56,222 nt of DNA. Origin: Eubacteriaceae bacterium (lineage in GTDB: Bacteria > Bacillota > Clostridia > Eubacteriales > Alkalibacteraceae). Of this stretch, positions 1-7,060 are shown in pieces. The stretch covers positions 1 to 56,222 of the forward strand of contig JAAXUP010000007.1 in NCBI GenBank assembly GCA_013335935.1, given 5' to 3'. The position numbers were made by a program, and so were the translations under genes. Numbering within the stretch: position 1 is the stretch's first letter; each line of letters opens with the position of its first letter. The notes beneath the pieces are model-generated. The model made no database searches. It was not told the origin of the DNA and saw only the letters and a program-made list of their open reading frames with translations.

Positions 1-206
1 GCGAAGAAGCAGATGGCAATGATTAGATAACCAAGGCAAATATTGATTTTCACCCGTATTTTTGCGACTACTATACATTAAACTTGTCTTTAACAGATAG
101 TTGTGTTAACATTGTTCTGAGGATAATTACGGGTATGTATGCAGCCGTCAAATATCCGCTGCTATGGTTGCTTCCCCTGTACTGTCTAGTAGATCACCAT
201 GAAAGG
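1..206. other. Window edge, no clear gene
   Basis: An open frame continues in from the recombinase gene as far as a TTG at 84, but it has no ribosome binding site and its first 40 residues do not look like the start of this family. I see no convincing gene, promoter or RNA here. Confidence 0.5.
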
Positions 207-1301
207 ATGTTTGGATTGTCTGGTAAAAATGATACCTATATAAAAGAGGAAAATCTAAAATTGACGATAAAACTCAGAGAGCTCATTAACCAGCTGCCGC
301 TTTTTTGCGAGACCTTCTTTCGTGGGATTGAACCTAATACTTCGATCAAAACAAGGATCGCTTACGCTTTTGATTTAAGGACGTTTTTCTATTTCGTCTC
401 TGAGGAATGTTATGATCCAGGTGTAAAAAACACAATAAAAGATTTGACCATCACCGACGTGGAAAACCTGACTCCCGTGCAAATCGAAAAATTTCTGGAG
501 TTTTTATCTTTCTATTCCCTGCCCCATTATAAAAATCACGATGAGTTCATTTCCTATTCCAACAGCAATACTGGAAAGGCAAGAAAGCTTGCATCCATCC
601 GCTCATTTTATAAGTATTTTTACAAGAAGCAAATTACCACCAAAAATCCTGCCATACTTGTGGATCTTCCTAAAATCAAGGAAAAGCCCATTGTAAGACT
701 TGAAGTGGACGAGGTTGCCAAATTATTGGACGCTGTAGAAAATGCTGAAAATATGAGTCCGGGGCAGAAAAAATATCATGAATTTACAAAGGAACGTGAT
801 TTGGCACTGATTACCCTGCTTCTCGGTACAGGAATACGAATAAGCGAATTTGTAGGCCTTGATCTGGATCATTTCGATTATTCAAACAACAGCTTTCTGA
901 TTACAAGGAAAGGCGGAAGCCAGGTTGTTCTTTATTATAGTGACGAGGTTGCCAAAGTTCTGCAGAACTATATCACGGTAAGAAACCTCATCAATCCCCT
1001 GCCAGGCCATGATCAGGCTTTTTTTCTCTCTCTTCAGAGAAAAAGATTGGGAGTCAGCGCTGTACAGAAATTGGTTAAAAAATACACCGATATAACGACT
1101 CCCTTAAAACGGATCTCTCCCCACAAACTGAGAAGTACCTTTGGAACGAACCTTTACAGAGAAAGCGGCGATATCTACCTGGTAGCTGATGTGCTTGGTC
1201 ATAAGGACGTAAATACCACGAAAAAACATTATGCTGCAATCAGCGATGAGCAGAGAAGGAAAGCGGCTAAACTGGTTAAATTAAGGGAAGATGACGATTA
1301 G
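207..1301 (+). CDS. Tyrosine recombinase, XerC/XerD-like
   Basis: Site-specific DNA recombinase/integrase of 364 residues from the chosen ATG. The N-terminal half is a SAM-like core-binding domain (region around PNTSIKTRIAYAFDLRTFF). The C-terminal half carries the full catalytic set: Arg in GTGIRISEF, Lys in ITRKGG, HKLR, GHKD and the Tyr nucleophile in KKHYAAI. The frame is open up to a TTG at 84, but that extension is hydrophobic and lacks a ribosome binding site; the ATG at 207 is preceded only by a weak GAAAGG, so the start is uncertain. It could be a housekeeping Xer protein that resolves chromosome dimers or a stand-alone integrase. No phage or integron genes flank it, which favours the housekeeping role. 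It converges with the next gene, overlapping by 4 bp. Confidence 0.85.
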   Translation: MFGLSGKNDTYIKEENLKLTIKLRELINQLPLFCETFFRGIEPNTSIKTRIAYAFDLRTFFYFVSEECYDPGVKNTIKDLTITDVENLTPVQIEKFLEFLSFYSLPHYKNHDEFISYSNSNTGKARKLASIRSFYKYFYKKQITTKNPAILVDLPKIKEKPIVRLEVDEVAKLLDAVENAENMSPGQKKYHEFTKERDLALITLLLGTGIRISEFVGLDLDHFDYSNNSFLITRKGGSQVVLYYSDEVAKVLQNYITVRNLINPLPGHDQAFFLSLQRKRLGVSAVQKLVKKYTDITTPLKRISPHKLRSTFGTNLYRESGDIYLVADVLGHKDVNTTKKHYAAISDEQRRKAAKLVKLREDDD

Positions 1302-1540
1302 TCATCTTCCCCACTGTCTTTTTTGAGCCATTTATCAAATTCCAACTTTTTCTCGTGAACCTCGTACTCGTAATCGTCAATAATATCTAATTCTTCCTCG
1401 TCCGGCACGATTTCATCAGGGACTATTTCTTTGTTTCCTTCTTCAAGCTTACTAAAGTAATTGATATAATCCGGACAGTCGCTGCATTCTTTCTCGTAGT
1501 TGCAAAATTCATTATCATCGAATTTACATATATCCAACAT
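1298..1540 (-). CDS. Small acidic cysteine-containing protein, unknown
   Basis: An 80-residue protein of unknown function. The N-terminal 25 residues hold four cysteines, ending in a CSDCPDY motif, which could bind a metal; the rest is strongly acidic with an EIVPDEIVPDEEE stretch and no membrane segment. The start at 1540 is chosen because GGTGG lies 5 nt before it; an ATG at 1552 has its Shine-Dalgarno directly adjacent and is less likely. It lies downstream of the fructose operon on the same strand and overlaps the recombinase gene tail to tail by a few bases. I do not recognise a family. Confidence 0.6.
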   Translation of the reverse strand: MLDICKFDDNEFCNYEKECSDCPDYINYFSKLEEGNKEIVPDEIVPDEEELDIIDDYEYEVHEKKLEFDKWLKKDSGEDD

Positions 1541-1584
1541 ATATTCCACCATCCCTTTTAATAAGTTGATTTGTATAATGAAAG

Positions 1585-2028
1585 TTATTCCAGAATTCTC
1601 AGCACTTCGTCGCCATCCCCAGCATTGAGAAGCTTTTCCCGAATATCTGGGTTGATAAGCCTCCTTGAAAGCAAACTCAGAACCTTCAGGTGCTCATCTG
1701 TTGCATCTTCTGGCACCCCGATAAGAAAAAATAGTCTGCAGGGATCTCCGTCAAGCGCTTCAAAATCCACCTCATATTTTGACCGGCCAAAGGCTACGAA
1801 GGAACTATCCACACCCTCTGATTTCCCATGAGGCATAGCAACGCCAAATCCAATACCTGTTGACTTCTTCTCTTCTCTTTCCATTACCGAATTCAGAAGA
1901 CTGTTTTTATCTTTTACATACCCGGATACAACGGCAAGATCCACCAGTTCTTCAATAATGTCATTTTTATTCTGGGATTCTAACACCATCTTGACCATGC
2001 ATTTTTTCAAGAGATCTTTAATATCCAT
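1585..2028 (-). CDS. PTS fructose-type EIIA domain protein
   Basis: Phosphotransfer protein of the fructose-mannitol PTS family, 147 residues, passing phosphate from HPr towards an EIIB domain. The phosphorylated histidine is His67 in the AMPHGKSEG motif, and the length is that of a single EIIA domain. The start at 2028 is chosen because GGGGAG lies just upstream and because the longer frame would overlap fruK. It is the last gene of fruR-fruK-EIIA. No EIIB or EIIC gene follows, so the membrane permease must lie elsewhere or the protein has a regulatory role. The family call is firm; the sugar is inferred from the neighbouring fruK. Confidence 0.88.
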   Translation of the reverse strand: MDIKDLLKKCMVKMVLESQNKNDIIEELVDLAVVSGYVKDKNSLLNSVMEREEKKSTGIGFGVAMPHGKSEGVDSSFVAFGRSKYEVDFEALDGDPCRLFFLIGVPEDATDEHLKVLSLLSRRLINPDIREKLLNAGDGDEVLRILE

Positions 2029-2045
2029 ATCAGCTCTCCCCTTCG

Positions 2046-2972
2046 TTATACGCTGTAAACTCTGATTTCGCTGCAATATTTCTCAATTTCATCTTTTTTA
2101 CCTTCCGTTGTTCCCAGGCTGACATGGACTGTAGCAGTAGCTACTGCATATTTAAATGCGCTTATCATATCGTTTTCTTCATAATACTTGAATATAAAGG
2201 ATCCAACCATAGAATCCCCTGCACCTACCGTATTCTTGACCCGGACTTTTATCCCATCAATTTTATGAACACCATCTTTTGTAACAAGAAGCGCACCATC
2301 ACCACCCATGGAAACAAGCACCACACTGACTCCGCTTTCTATGAATTTATAACAGGCGTTTTTTATCTCATCCATTGTTGTAAATTCAGTATCGAATATT
2401 TCTTCCAGTTCATGGATATTGGGCTTGATCATGAAGGGGGCGGTTTTTAAAGCGAGTTTAAGGGCATCTCTGGTTGCATCCAGAACGACCCTTGCGCCTT
2501 TTTCCTTGCTGAACTCAATGATTTCTGTATAGACCTCGGCTGACATCCCTTTAGGCAGACTGCCTGATAGCACGACAATGTCCCCGTTGGAAATAATTGT
2601 GTGGAGTATGGTTTTCAGCTCATTTACATAACTGATATCGATCTCCTCACCGGTTTCATTGATATCGGTAACCTCTTCCGTTGTGATATCGATGATTTTA
2701 GTGTTTGTCCGGGTTTCTTTATCAGTATAGACGAAATCGTTCATGATTCGCATGCCATGAAGTTCCCCAGCAATCCATTTTCCTGTGTCGCCTCCCAGGA
2801 ATCCGGTAGCGATGGTTTTTCCACCTGCAAACCCGATGACTTTTGAAACATTCAAGCCTTTGCCTCCCGCTTTCTTATATGACCTGATTGCCCTGTTTAC
2901 CTCACCTTTTTTAAAGTCTTCGAGTTCCAGCGTATGGTCGACAGCCGGATTTAAAGTGATGGTCAATATCAT
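2046..2972 (-). CDS. fruK: 1-phosphofructokinase
   Basis: PfkB/ribokinase-family sugar-phosphate kinase of 308 residues, converting fructose 1-phosphate and ATP to fructose 1,6-bisphosphate in the cytoplasm. It shows the N-terminal glycine-rich GGKGLNVS sugar-binding motif and the C-terminal anion-hole/catalytic motif NTVGAGDSMVGSF, whose Asp is the catalytic base. A GGGAGG ribosome binding site precedes the ATG. The gene lies 18 bp after fruR and 17 bp before the EIIA gene, so the three are very likely one transcript. A tagatose-6-phosphate kinase (LacC) is the nearest alternative, but the fruR/EIIA context favours fructose. Confidence 0.9.
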   Translation of the reverse strand: MILTITLNPAVDHTLELEDFKKGEVNRAIRSYKKAGGKGLNVSKVIGFAGGKTIATGFLGGDTGKWIAGELHGMRIMNDFVYTDKETRTNTKIIDITTEEVTDINETGEEIDISYVNELKTILHTIISNGDIVVLSGSLPKGMSAEVYTEIIEFSKEKGARVVLDATRDALKLALKTAPFMIKPNIHELEEIFDTEFTTMDEIKNACYKFIESGVSVVLVSMGGDGALLVTKDGVHKIDGIKVRVKNTVGAGDSMVGSFIFKYYEENDMISAFKYAVATATVHVSLGTTEGKKDEIEKYCSEIRVYSV

Positions 2973-2990
2973 ATTATATTCCTCCCGTAT

Positions 2991-3740
2991 CTATTTTATT
3001 ATGATTGAATTTCTAAATTTATCTGCGATTTCAAAATCAAGCTGCTCATCTGTTATGATATAATCCATATCTTTAATCTCTGCAAATTTAGAAAAATAGG
3101 TTCTGCCAAACTTGGTGTGATCGGCAACGATAAACTTTTCTTTTGCCGATTTAATCATTAATTCCTTGATTCTTCCCTCATACATATTTGGGGTTGTAAA
3201 CCCATCAGTTGAGGAAATGCCGTTTGTCCCCAGGAATACCTTGTCCACCCTCAGTTCAGAAATATTTCTTTCTGCCATTGGGCCTACCAGACTTCCTGTT
3301 TCACGTCTTATACTGCCGCCCGTGAGTATGACACTCACGGTATCGCTTGTTAATAGCTCTGCTGCGATTTGTATGGAATTCGTTACAACTGTCAGTGTTT
3401 TTCCCTTAATTGCTCTGGCGATTTCCAGGGTCGTGGAACCGCTGTCCAGCATAATAGTTTCATCTCTATGTATATACCCAGCAGCCTTCTCACCTATGCT
3501 TATTTTTTCATTTAAATTTTCCAGTTCCTTCTCAGAAAGTGTCGGCTCGTAATTGGTAAAATCCATGCTGACCGCACCTCCATGAGTTCTGCGAAGAAAC
3601 CCGCCTTCTTCAAGCTCTCTGAGATCTCTCCTGATGGTGGAATCAGAGACTTTGAGCCCCCGAGTCAGTTCTCCTACCAGGACCCTGTTTCTTTCCTTGA
3701 TGATCTGCAAAATTTTTGCTTGTCGTTCTTCTGTAAACAT
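2991..3740 (-). CDS. fruR: DeoR-family repressor of the fructose operon
   Basis: DNA-binding regulator of 249 residues. The N-terminal winged helix-turn-helix (residues about 1-57, with VSDSTIRRDLRELEE as the recognition region) is followed by the DeoR sugar-phosphate sensor domain, which has the IMLDSGSTTLEIAR and VFLGTNGIS motifs. By family precedent it represses its own operon until a fructose phosphate binds. The start at 3740 has a GGAGG site 7 nt upstream; the open frame extends 34 codons further but that part has no family resemblance. Candidate operators (GTATTTG repeats) overlap the promoter immediately upstream. Confidence 0.9.
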   Translation of the reverse strand: MFTEERQAKILQIIKERNRVLVGELTRGLKVSDSTIRRDLRELEEGGFLRRTHGGAVSMDFTNYEPTLSEKELENLNEKISIGEKAAGYIHRDETIMLDSGSTTLEIARAIKGKTLTVVTNSIQIAAELLTSDTVSVILTGGSIRRETGSLVGPMAERNISELRVDKVFLGTNGISSTDGFTTPNMYEGRIKELMIKSAKEKFIVADHTKFGRTYFSKFAEIKDMDYIITDEQLDFEIADKFRNSIIIK

Positions 3741-3776
3741 TAGAAACCTCCATTCACGGGATGCCTGTTCATGCAC

Positions 3777-3811
3777 GTATTTGTCTGTATAGGACTGTAT
3801 TTGACTATTTG
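3777..3811 (-). promoter_or_regulatory. Candidate FruR operator, three direct repeats
   Basis: GTATTTG occurs at 3777-3783 and 3797-3803, exactly 20 bp (two helical turns) apart, with a third near-copy CTATTTG at 3805-3811. The repeats sit at and just downstream of the expected start site of the fruR promoter, which suits autorepression by a DeoR-family protein. Confidence 0.6.
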
Positions 3812-3813
3812 TG

Positions 3814-3842
3814 ATTATATCAAGTTTTTTCACTGTCGTCAA
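3814..3842 (-). promoter_or_regulatory. Promoter of the fruR-fruK-EIIA operon
   Basis: On the minus strand, TTGACG (3837-3842) and TATAAT (3814-3819) are separated by 17 bp. This is a near-consensus housekeeping promoter reading into fruR. Confidence 0.85.
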
Positions 3843-3872
3843 GCCACTTTACTTCCTATTACAAAAAAGCGT

Positions 3873-3901
3873 TTGACATATAAAAACAATTCCTGTATTC
3901 T
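3873..3901 (+). promoter_or_regulatory. Promoter of the hydrogenase-maturation operon
   Basis: TTGACA at 3873-3878 and TATTCT at 3896-3901 with a 17-bp spacer. It is divergent from the fruR promoter, the two -35 boxes being 30 bp apart. The expected start near 3908 leaves a leader of about 240 nt before the first gene. Confidence 0.8.
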
Positions 3902-3907
3902 ATTAGT

Positions 3908-4150
3908 TAATAATATAACAATATCTGAGCTCAAGGGTTTTCTGAGAGTAAGGGTCATAGTTCAAGCGATATCTTCTCCTGAAGCTGTTAAGTTAATAGC
4001 CGCCAAGGGTTATGATGGGGTCGTTTATTATACCTTATTGCCTCAGGCAGTAAGGTTTTTTTGTGTTAGTAACGCGTCAAAGATGCTGTTCTCGTTGAAT
4101 AGTGCATCAGAAGCGTTGTTCTTGTGTTTCTTGAAAGGAAAAATGATAAT
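3908..4150 (+). promoter_or_regulatory. Long leader with attenuator, upstream of the hyd operon
   Basis: An untranslated leader of about 240 nt lies between the promoter and the aspartase-like gene. It ends in a strong intrinsic terminator (4032-4062), so the downstream genes need read-through. AGTAAGG at 3947-3953 can pair with CCTTATT at 4033-4039, the left arm of the terminator, giving a possible antiterminator. I could not match it to a known riboswitch: the CTGAGAG word resembles one TPP element but the rest of the TPP core is missing. An open frame crosses the region but has no ribosome binding site and runs through the terminator hairpin. Confidence 0.6.
4032..4062 (+). terminator. Leader terminator (attenuator)
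   Basis: An 11-bp stem (4032-4042 with 4046-4056, one G-T pair) with a 3-nt loop is followed by a run of T. It lies about 90 bp before the first start codon of the hyd operon. Confidence 0.85.
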
Positions 4151-5560
4151 ATGTGCGAAACAAGAATGGAAAAAGATATTCTGGGAGTTATGGAGATCTC
4201 CCGAAGCGATCTCTTTGGTATCAATACGGCCAGAGCTGCTTCAAATTTTAAATTAGGTAACGACAAGGTAAGCCTTTCCTTGATTTATGCCGTAGTCATG
4301 GTCAAAAAAGCAGCTGCTATGGTAAACCAAAAATTAGGAGATCTGAGTTCTGACCTGTCGACGGCAATGATCAAAGCCTGCGATTTGATATTCTCCGGGG
4401 GATTTGATGATCAGTTTGTTCTTCACCCCCTCCAGGGTGGAGCAGGAACCTCTATAAACATGAATGTCAATGAAGTGATCGCCAATATTGCAAATATCGA
4501 GTTGGGAGGCATGCCAGGGGATTATACCCTCGTCCATCCCATGAACCATGTGAATATGAGCCAAAGCACCAACGACGTTTTCCCCACAGCAATTAGAATT
4601 GCAGCAATTTACAAAATACGGGCGCTGGCTGACGTTCTTGCAGCGCTTCAGTCCAGCCTGCAGCAAAAAGAAAATGATTTTTCAGACATCCTGAAGCTTG
4701 GCAGGACCCAGATGATGGATGCCCTCCCTATTACCCTGGGCCAGGAATTTGGCGCATATGCCAGGGCAATCTCAAGAGACCGATGGCGGATCTACAAAGT
4801 TGAAGAGCGGCTCAGAGAAACGAATATCGGAGGGACAGCCATAGGGACCGGTCTTAATGCTAAACTCGAATATATCTATATGGTCACGGAAGAGCTCCAG
4901 AAGCTTACAGGCCTGGGACTGGCCAGAAGCGACCTGCTGGTGGATACCACTCAAAACATGGATGTTTTTGCTGAGGTTTCCGGATTCCTGAAAGCATGCG
5001 CTGTTAACCTCATCAAGATATCAAATGACCTCAGGCTTATGTCCTCAGGACCCAGAGGGGGCTTAGGAGAAATCCACCTGGAGGCACTTCAGCAGGGCTC
5101 TACCATCATGCCGGGAAAGGTCAATCCGGTCATGTGCGAAATGATGATCCAGGTATGCTACCGTGTGATAGGCAATGATTCCACCCTAACGGCAGCCGCT
5201 TATTCCGGCAGCTTCGAATTGAACCCATTCTCACCCCTCATCGCCCATACGCTTCTGGAGTCACTGGATTTGATGATCCATGGAATCACACAGTTTAATG
5301 AGCTTTGTATTAAAACCTTGAAAGCAGACAAAGAAAAATGCCTGGAGTATGTTGTAAAATCTTCTGCTCTTGCAGCCGCACTGATCGGTCATATCGGATA
5401 TGATGAGGCTGCCTCCATTGCAAAGGAAGCTTATGAAAACAACACCTCCATCAAAGACATTGTGATAGCCCGTGAACTTATGGGTGAAGAAGAATTAAAC
5501 GAAATTTTGGATATCTACCAGGTGACAAAACCTGGTATCCCGGGAAGGAAGAAAAAATGA
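4151..5560 (+). CDS. aspA: Aspartate ammonia-lyase family protein of the hyd operon
   Basis: Member of the aspartase/fumarase superfamily, 469 residues, expected to release ammonia from aspartate to give fumarate. Family blocks are present: GGAGTSINMNVNEVIAN, HVNMSQSTNDVFPT, GRTQMMDALPITLGQEF and the signature loop GSTIMPGKVNP. The catalytic serine of that loop is kept, but the usual GSS reads GST, and the usual HPND reads HPMN, so it is a divergent member. The start at 4151 follows GAAAGGA; the frame opens at 4124 without a better site. The stop overlaps hydF by ATGA, so the two are translationally coupled. That coupling suggests the ammonia may feed synthesis of the azadithiolate ligand, which is an inference. 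Confidence 0.85.
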   Translation: MCETRMEKDILGVMEISRSDLFGINTARAASNFKLGNDKVSLSLIYAVVMVKKAAAMVNQKLGDLSSDLSTAMIKACDLIFSGGFDDQFVLHPLQGGAGTSINMNVNEVIANIANIELGGMPGDYTLVHPMNHVNMSQSTNDVFPTAIRIAAIYKIRALADVLAALQSSLQQKENDFSDILKLGRTQMMDALPITLGQEFGAYARAISRDRWRIYKVEERLRETNIGGTAIGTGLNAKLEYIYMVTEELQKLTGLGLARSDLLVDTTQNMDVFAEVSGFLKACAVNLIKISNDLRLMSSGPRGGLGEIHLEALQQGSTIMPGKVNPVMCEMMIQVCYRVIGNDSTLTAAAYSGSFELNPFSPLIAHTLLESLDLMIHGITQFNELCIKTLKADKEKCLEYVVKSSALAAALIGHIGYDEAASIAKEAYENNTSIKDIVIARELMGEEELNEILDIYQVTKPGIPGRKKK

Positions 5561-6804
5561 GTCTAAACAGTACACCCCAGGCAAATCGAGTACATATCGC
5601 ATTTTTCGGAAAGACAAACGCAGGAAAATCCAGCCTGATCAATGCTGTCACCAACCAGGATATTGCCATCGTCTCCCCCATAAAAGGAACGACCACTGAT
5701 CCTGTCTATAAATCCATGGAACTGCTGCCCATTGGACCGGTGACCATGATCGATACCGCCGGACTTTGCGACGACGGAATTTTAGGAGAACTCCGGAAAG
5801 AAAAAACTATTGAGGTCTTAAATAAAACAGATATTGCCATCCTGGTACTGGAAGGAACCGACAGAGACATCTCCTTTGAAAAGACCCTCCTTGAAGTAAT
5901 CAAAGGAAAAAAGATTCCTGTCCTTGGAGTTTTGAATAAAAAAGACCTTCTGGAGGACATTGAAGAATCAAGAAAATATTTCGAATCAGAACTTGGCATT
6001 CCCCTTTTAACTGTTTCAGCCAAAGACCGGGAAGGCATATTTCATTTGAAAGAAGAAATCGGAAAGCATGCACCAAAGGATGAGGACAAGTTTAAAATTG
6101 TGGGCGATCTGATTTCCCCGGGAGATTTCGTTATTCTGGTTACCCCCATCGACAAAGCTGCCCCTAAAGGAAGGCTCATCCTCCCTCAGCAGCAGACTAT
6201 CCGAGATATCCTTGAGAGTGATGCAATGGCCATCGTAACAAAAGAATATGAGCTAAGGGAAACGCTGATGAAACTTGGGACCAAACCCAAACTCGTGATA
6301 ACGGATTCCCAGGCTTTTCTCAAAGTTAGTGCCGATACCCCCCGAGATATCCTGATGACTTCATTTTCCATACTCTTTGCCAGACATAAAGGGGATTTGA
6401 ATACTTTGGTCAGAGGAGCAAGGCAAATATCCAAACTGAAAGATCATGACAAGGTGCTGATCGCTGAAGGCTGCACCCATCACAGGCAGACCGATGACAT
6501 CGGCACTGTCAAAATTCCCAGATGGCTTAGACAGCTTACTGGTAAGAACCTGGATTTCCATCATGTTTCAGGAGTTGAATTCACCAAAGATGTTGAACAA
6601 TATTCCCTGATCGTCCACTGTGGCGGATGCATGCTGAACCATAGAGCCATGCTTCACCGGATCGAATCCGCAGACGGCTATGAAGTGCCCATTGTGAACT
6701 ATGGCGTACTGATCGCTTATGTCCACGGAATCCTTGAGAGAGCTCTTGAGCCCTTTCCTTTGGCTAAAATGATATGGGATAAGGAGGATGAACCAAATGC
6801 TTAA
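5557..6804 (+). CDS. hydF: [FeFe]-hydrogenase maturation GTPase HydF
   Basis: Scaffold on which the 2Fe subcluster of the H-cluster is assembled before delivery to apo-hydrogenase. The 415-residue protein has a TrmE/Era-like GTPase domain with P-loop GKTNAGKS (residues 18-25), a GTTTDP switch, DTAG and NKKD. A dimerization domain follows, then the C-terminal [4Fe-4S] site: Cys306-Thr-His308 and His354-Cys355-Gly-Gly-Cys358, matching the CxH-x45-HCxxC pattern of HydF. It overlaps the upstream aspA-like gene and the downstream TM1266-type gene, so the operon is tightly coupled. Confidence 0.96.
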   Translation: MSLNSTPQANRVHIAFFGKTNAGKSSLINAVTNQDIAIVSPIKGTTTDPVYKSMELLPIGPVTMIDTAGLCDDGILGELRKEKTIEVLNKTDIAILVLEGTDRDISFEKTLLEVIKGKKIPVLGVLNKKDLLEDIEESRKYFESELGIPLLTVSAKDREGIFHLKEEIGKHAPKDEDKFKIVGDLISPGDFVILVTPIDKAAPKGRLILPQQQTIRDILESDAMAIVTKEYELRETLMKLGTKPKLVITDSQAFLKVSADTPRDILMTSFSILFARHKGDLNTLVRGARQISKLKDHDKVLIAEGCTHHRQTDDIGTVKIPRWLRQLTGKNLDFHHVSGVEFTKDVEQYSLIVHCGGCMLNHRAMLHRIESADGYEVPIVNYGVLIAYVHGILERALEPFPLAKMIWDKEDEPNA

Positions 6805-7051
6805 CCGGATAGGCGTTGTCGGGATCGTGATCGAGGAAAGTGACAGCATTGGCAGAATCAACGAAATCCTTCACGAGCATTCATCAATCATTTCAGGAAG
6901 AATGGGTCTTCCTCATATCAACGGAAGACATGTAAATATTATTTCCATCGTTGTGGATGGAACGACAGATGAAATCGGAAGCCTTACAGGAAAACTGGGG
7001 GCACTTCCAGGAGTCAGTGTTAAAAGTGCATTATCTAAAAAAACCTATTAG
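6797..7051 (+). CDS. TM1266-type putative hydrogenase-system regulator
   Basis: An 84-residue ACT/NikR-like ferredoxin-fold protein of the family annotated as iron-only hydrogenase system regulator, after Thermotoga TM1266. It starts RIGVVGIVIEES and has the conserved central segment ISGRMGLPHINGRHVNIISI. It has no DNA-binding domain, so its role is unproven. The start at 6797 is preferred over the ATG at 6788 because AAGGAGG at 6781-6787 is 9 nt away; this start overlaps the hydF stop. It lies directly between hydF and hydG. Confidence 0.85.
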   Translation: MLNRIGVVGIVIEESDSIGRINEILHEHSSIISGRMGLPHINGRHVNIISIVVDGTTDEIGSLTGKLGALPGVSVKSALSKKTY

Positions 7052-7060
7052 GAGGACCAA

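Noticed and set aside
84-206. N-terminal membrane extension of the recombinase
   Set aside because: It starts at TTG without a Shine-Dalgarno sequence, and tyrosine recombinases of this kind have no such segment; the ATG at 207 is preferred.
207-1540. Mobile integrase with an attachment site
   Set aside because: There is no tRNA, direct repeat or cargo gene nearby, so I do not call an integrated element.
3930-3975. TPP or ZTP riboswitch in the hyd leader (CTGAGAG, GGGTCATAG, GCCGCC words)
   Set aside because: Only isolated words match; the paired core and second conserved half of either class are missing.
3771-4256. A 161-codon open frame across the hyd leader
   Set aside because: It has no ribosome binding site, begins inside the fruR promoter, runs through the intrinsic terminator and overlaps the aspartase start; its residues do not resemble a family.
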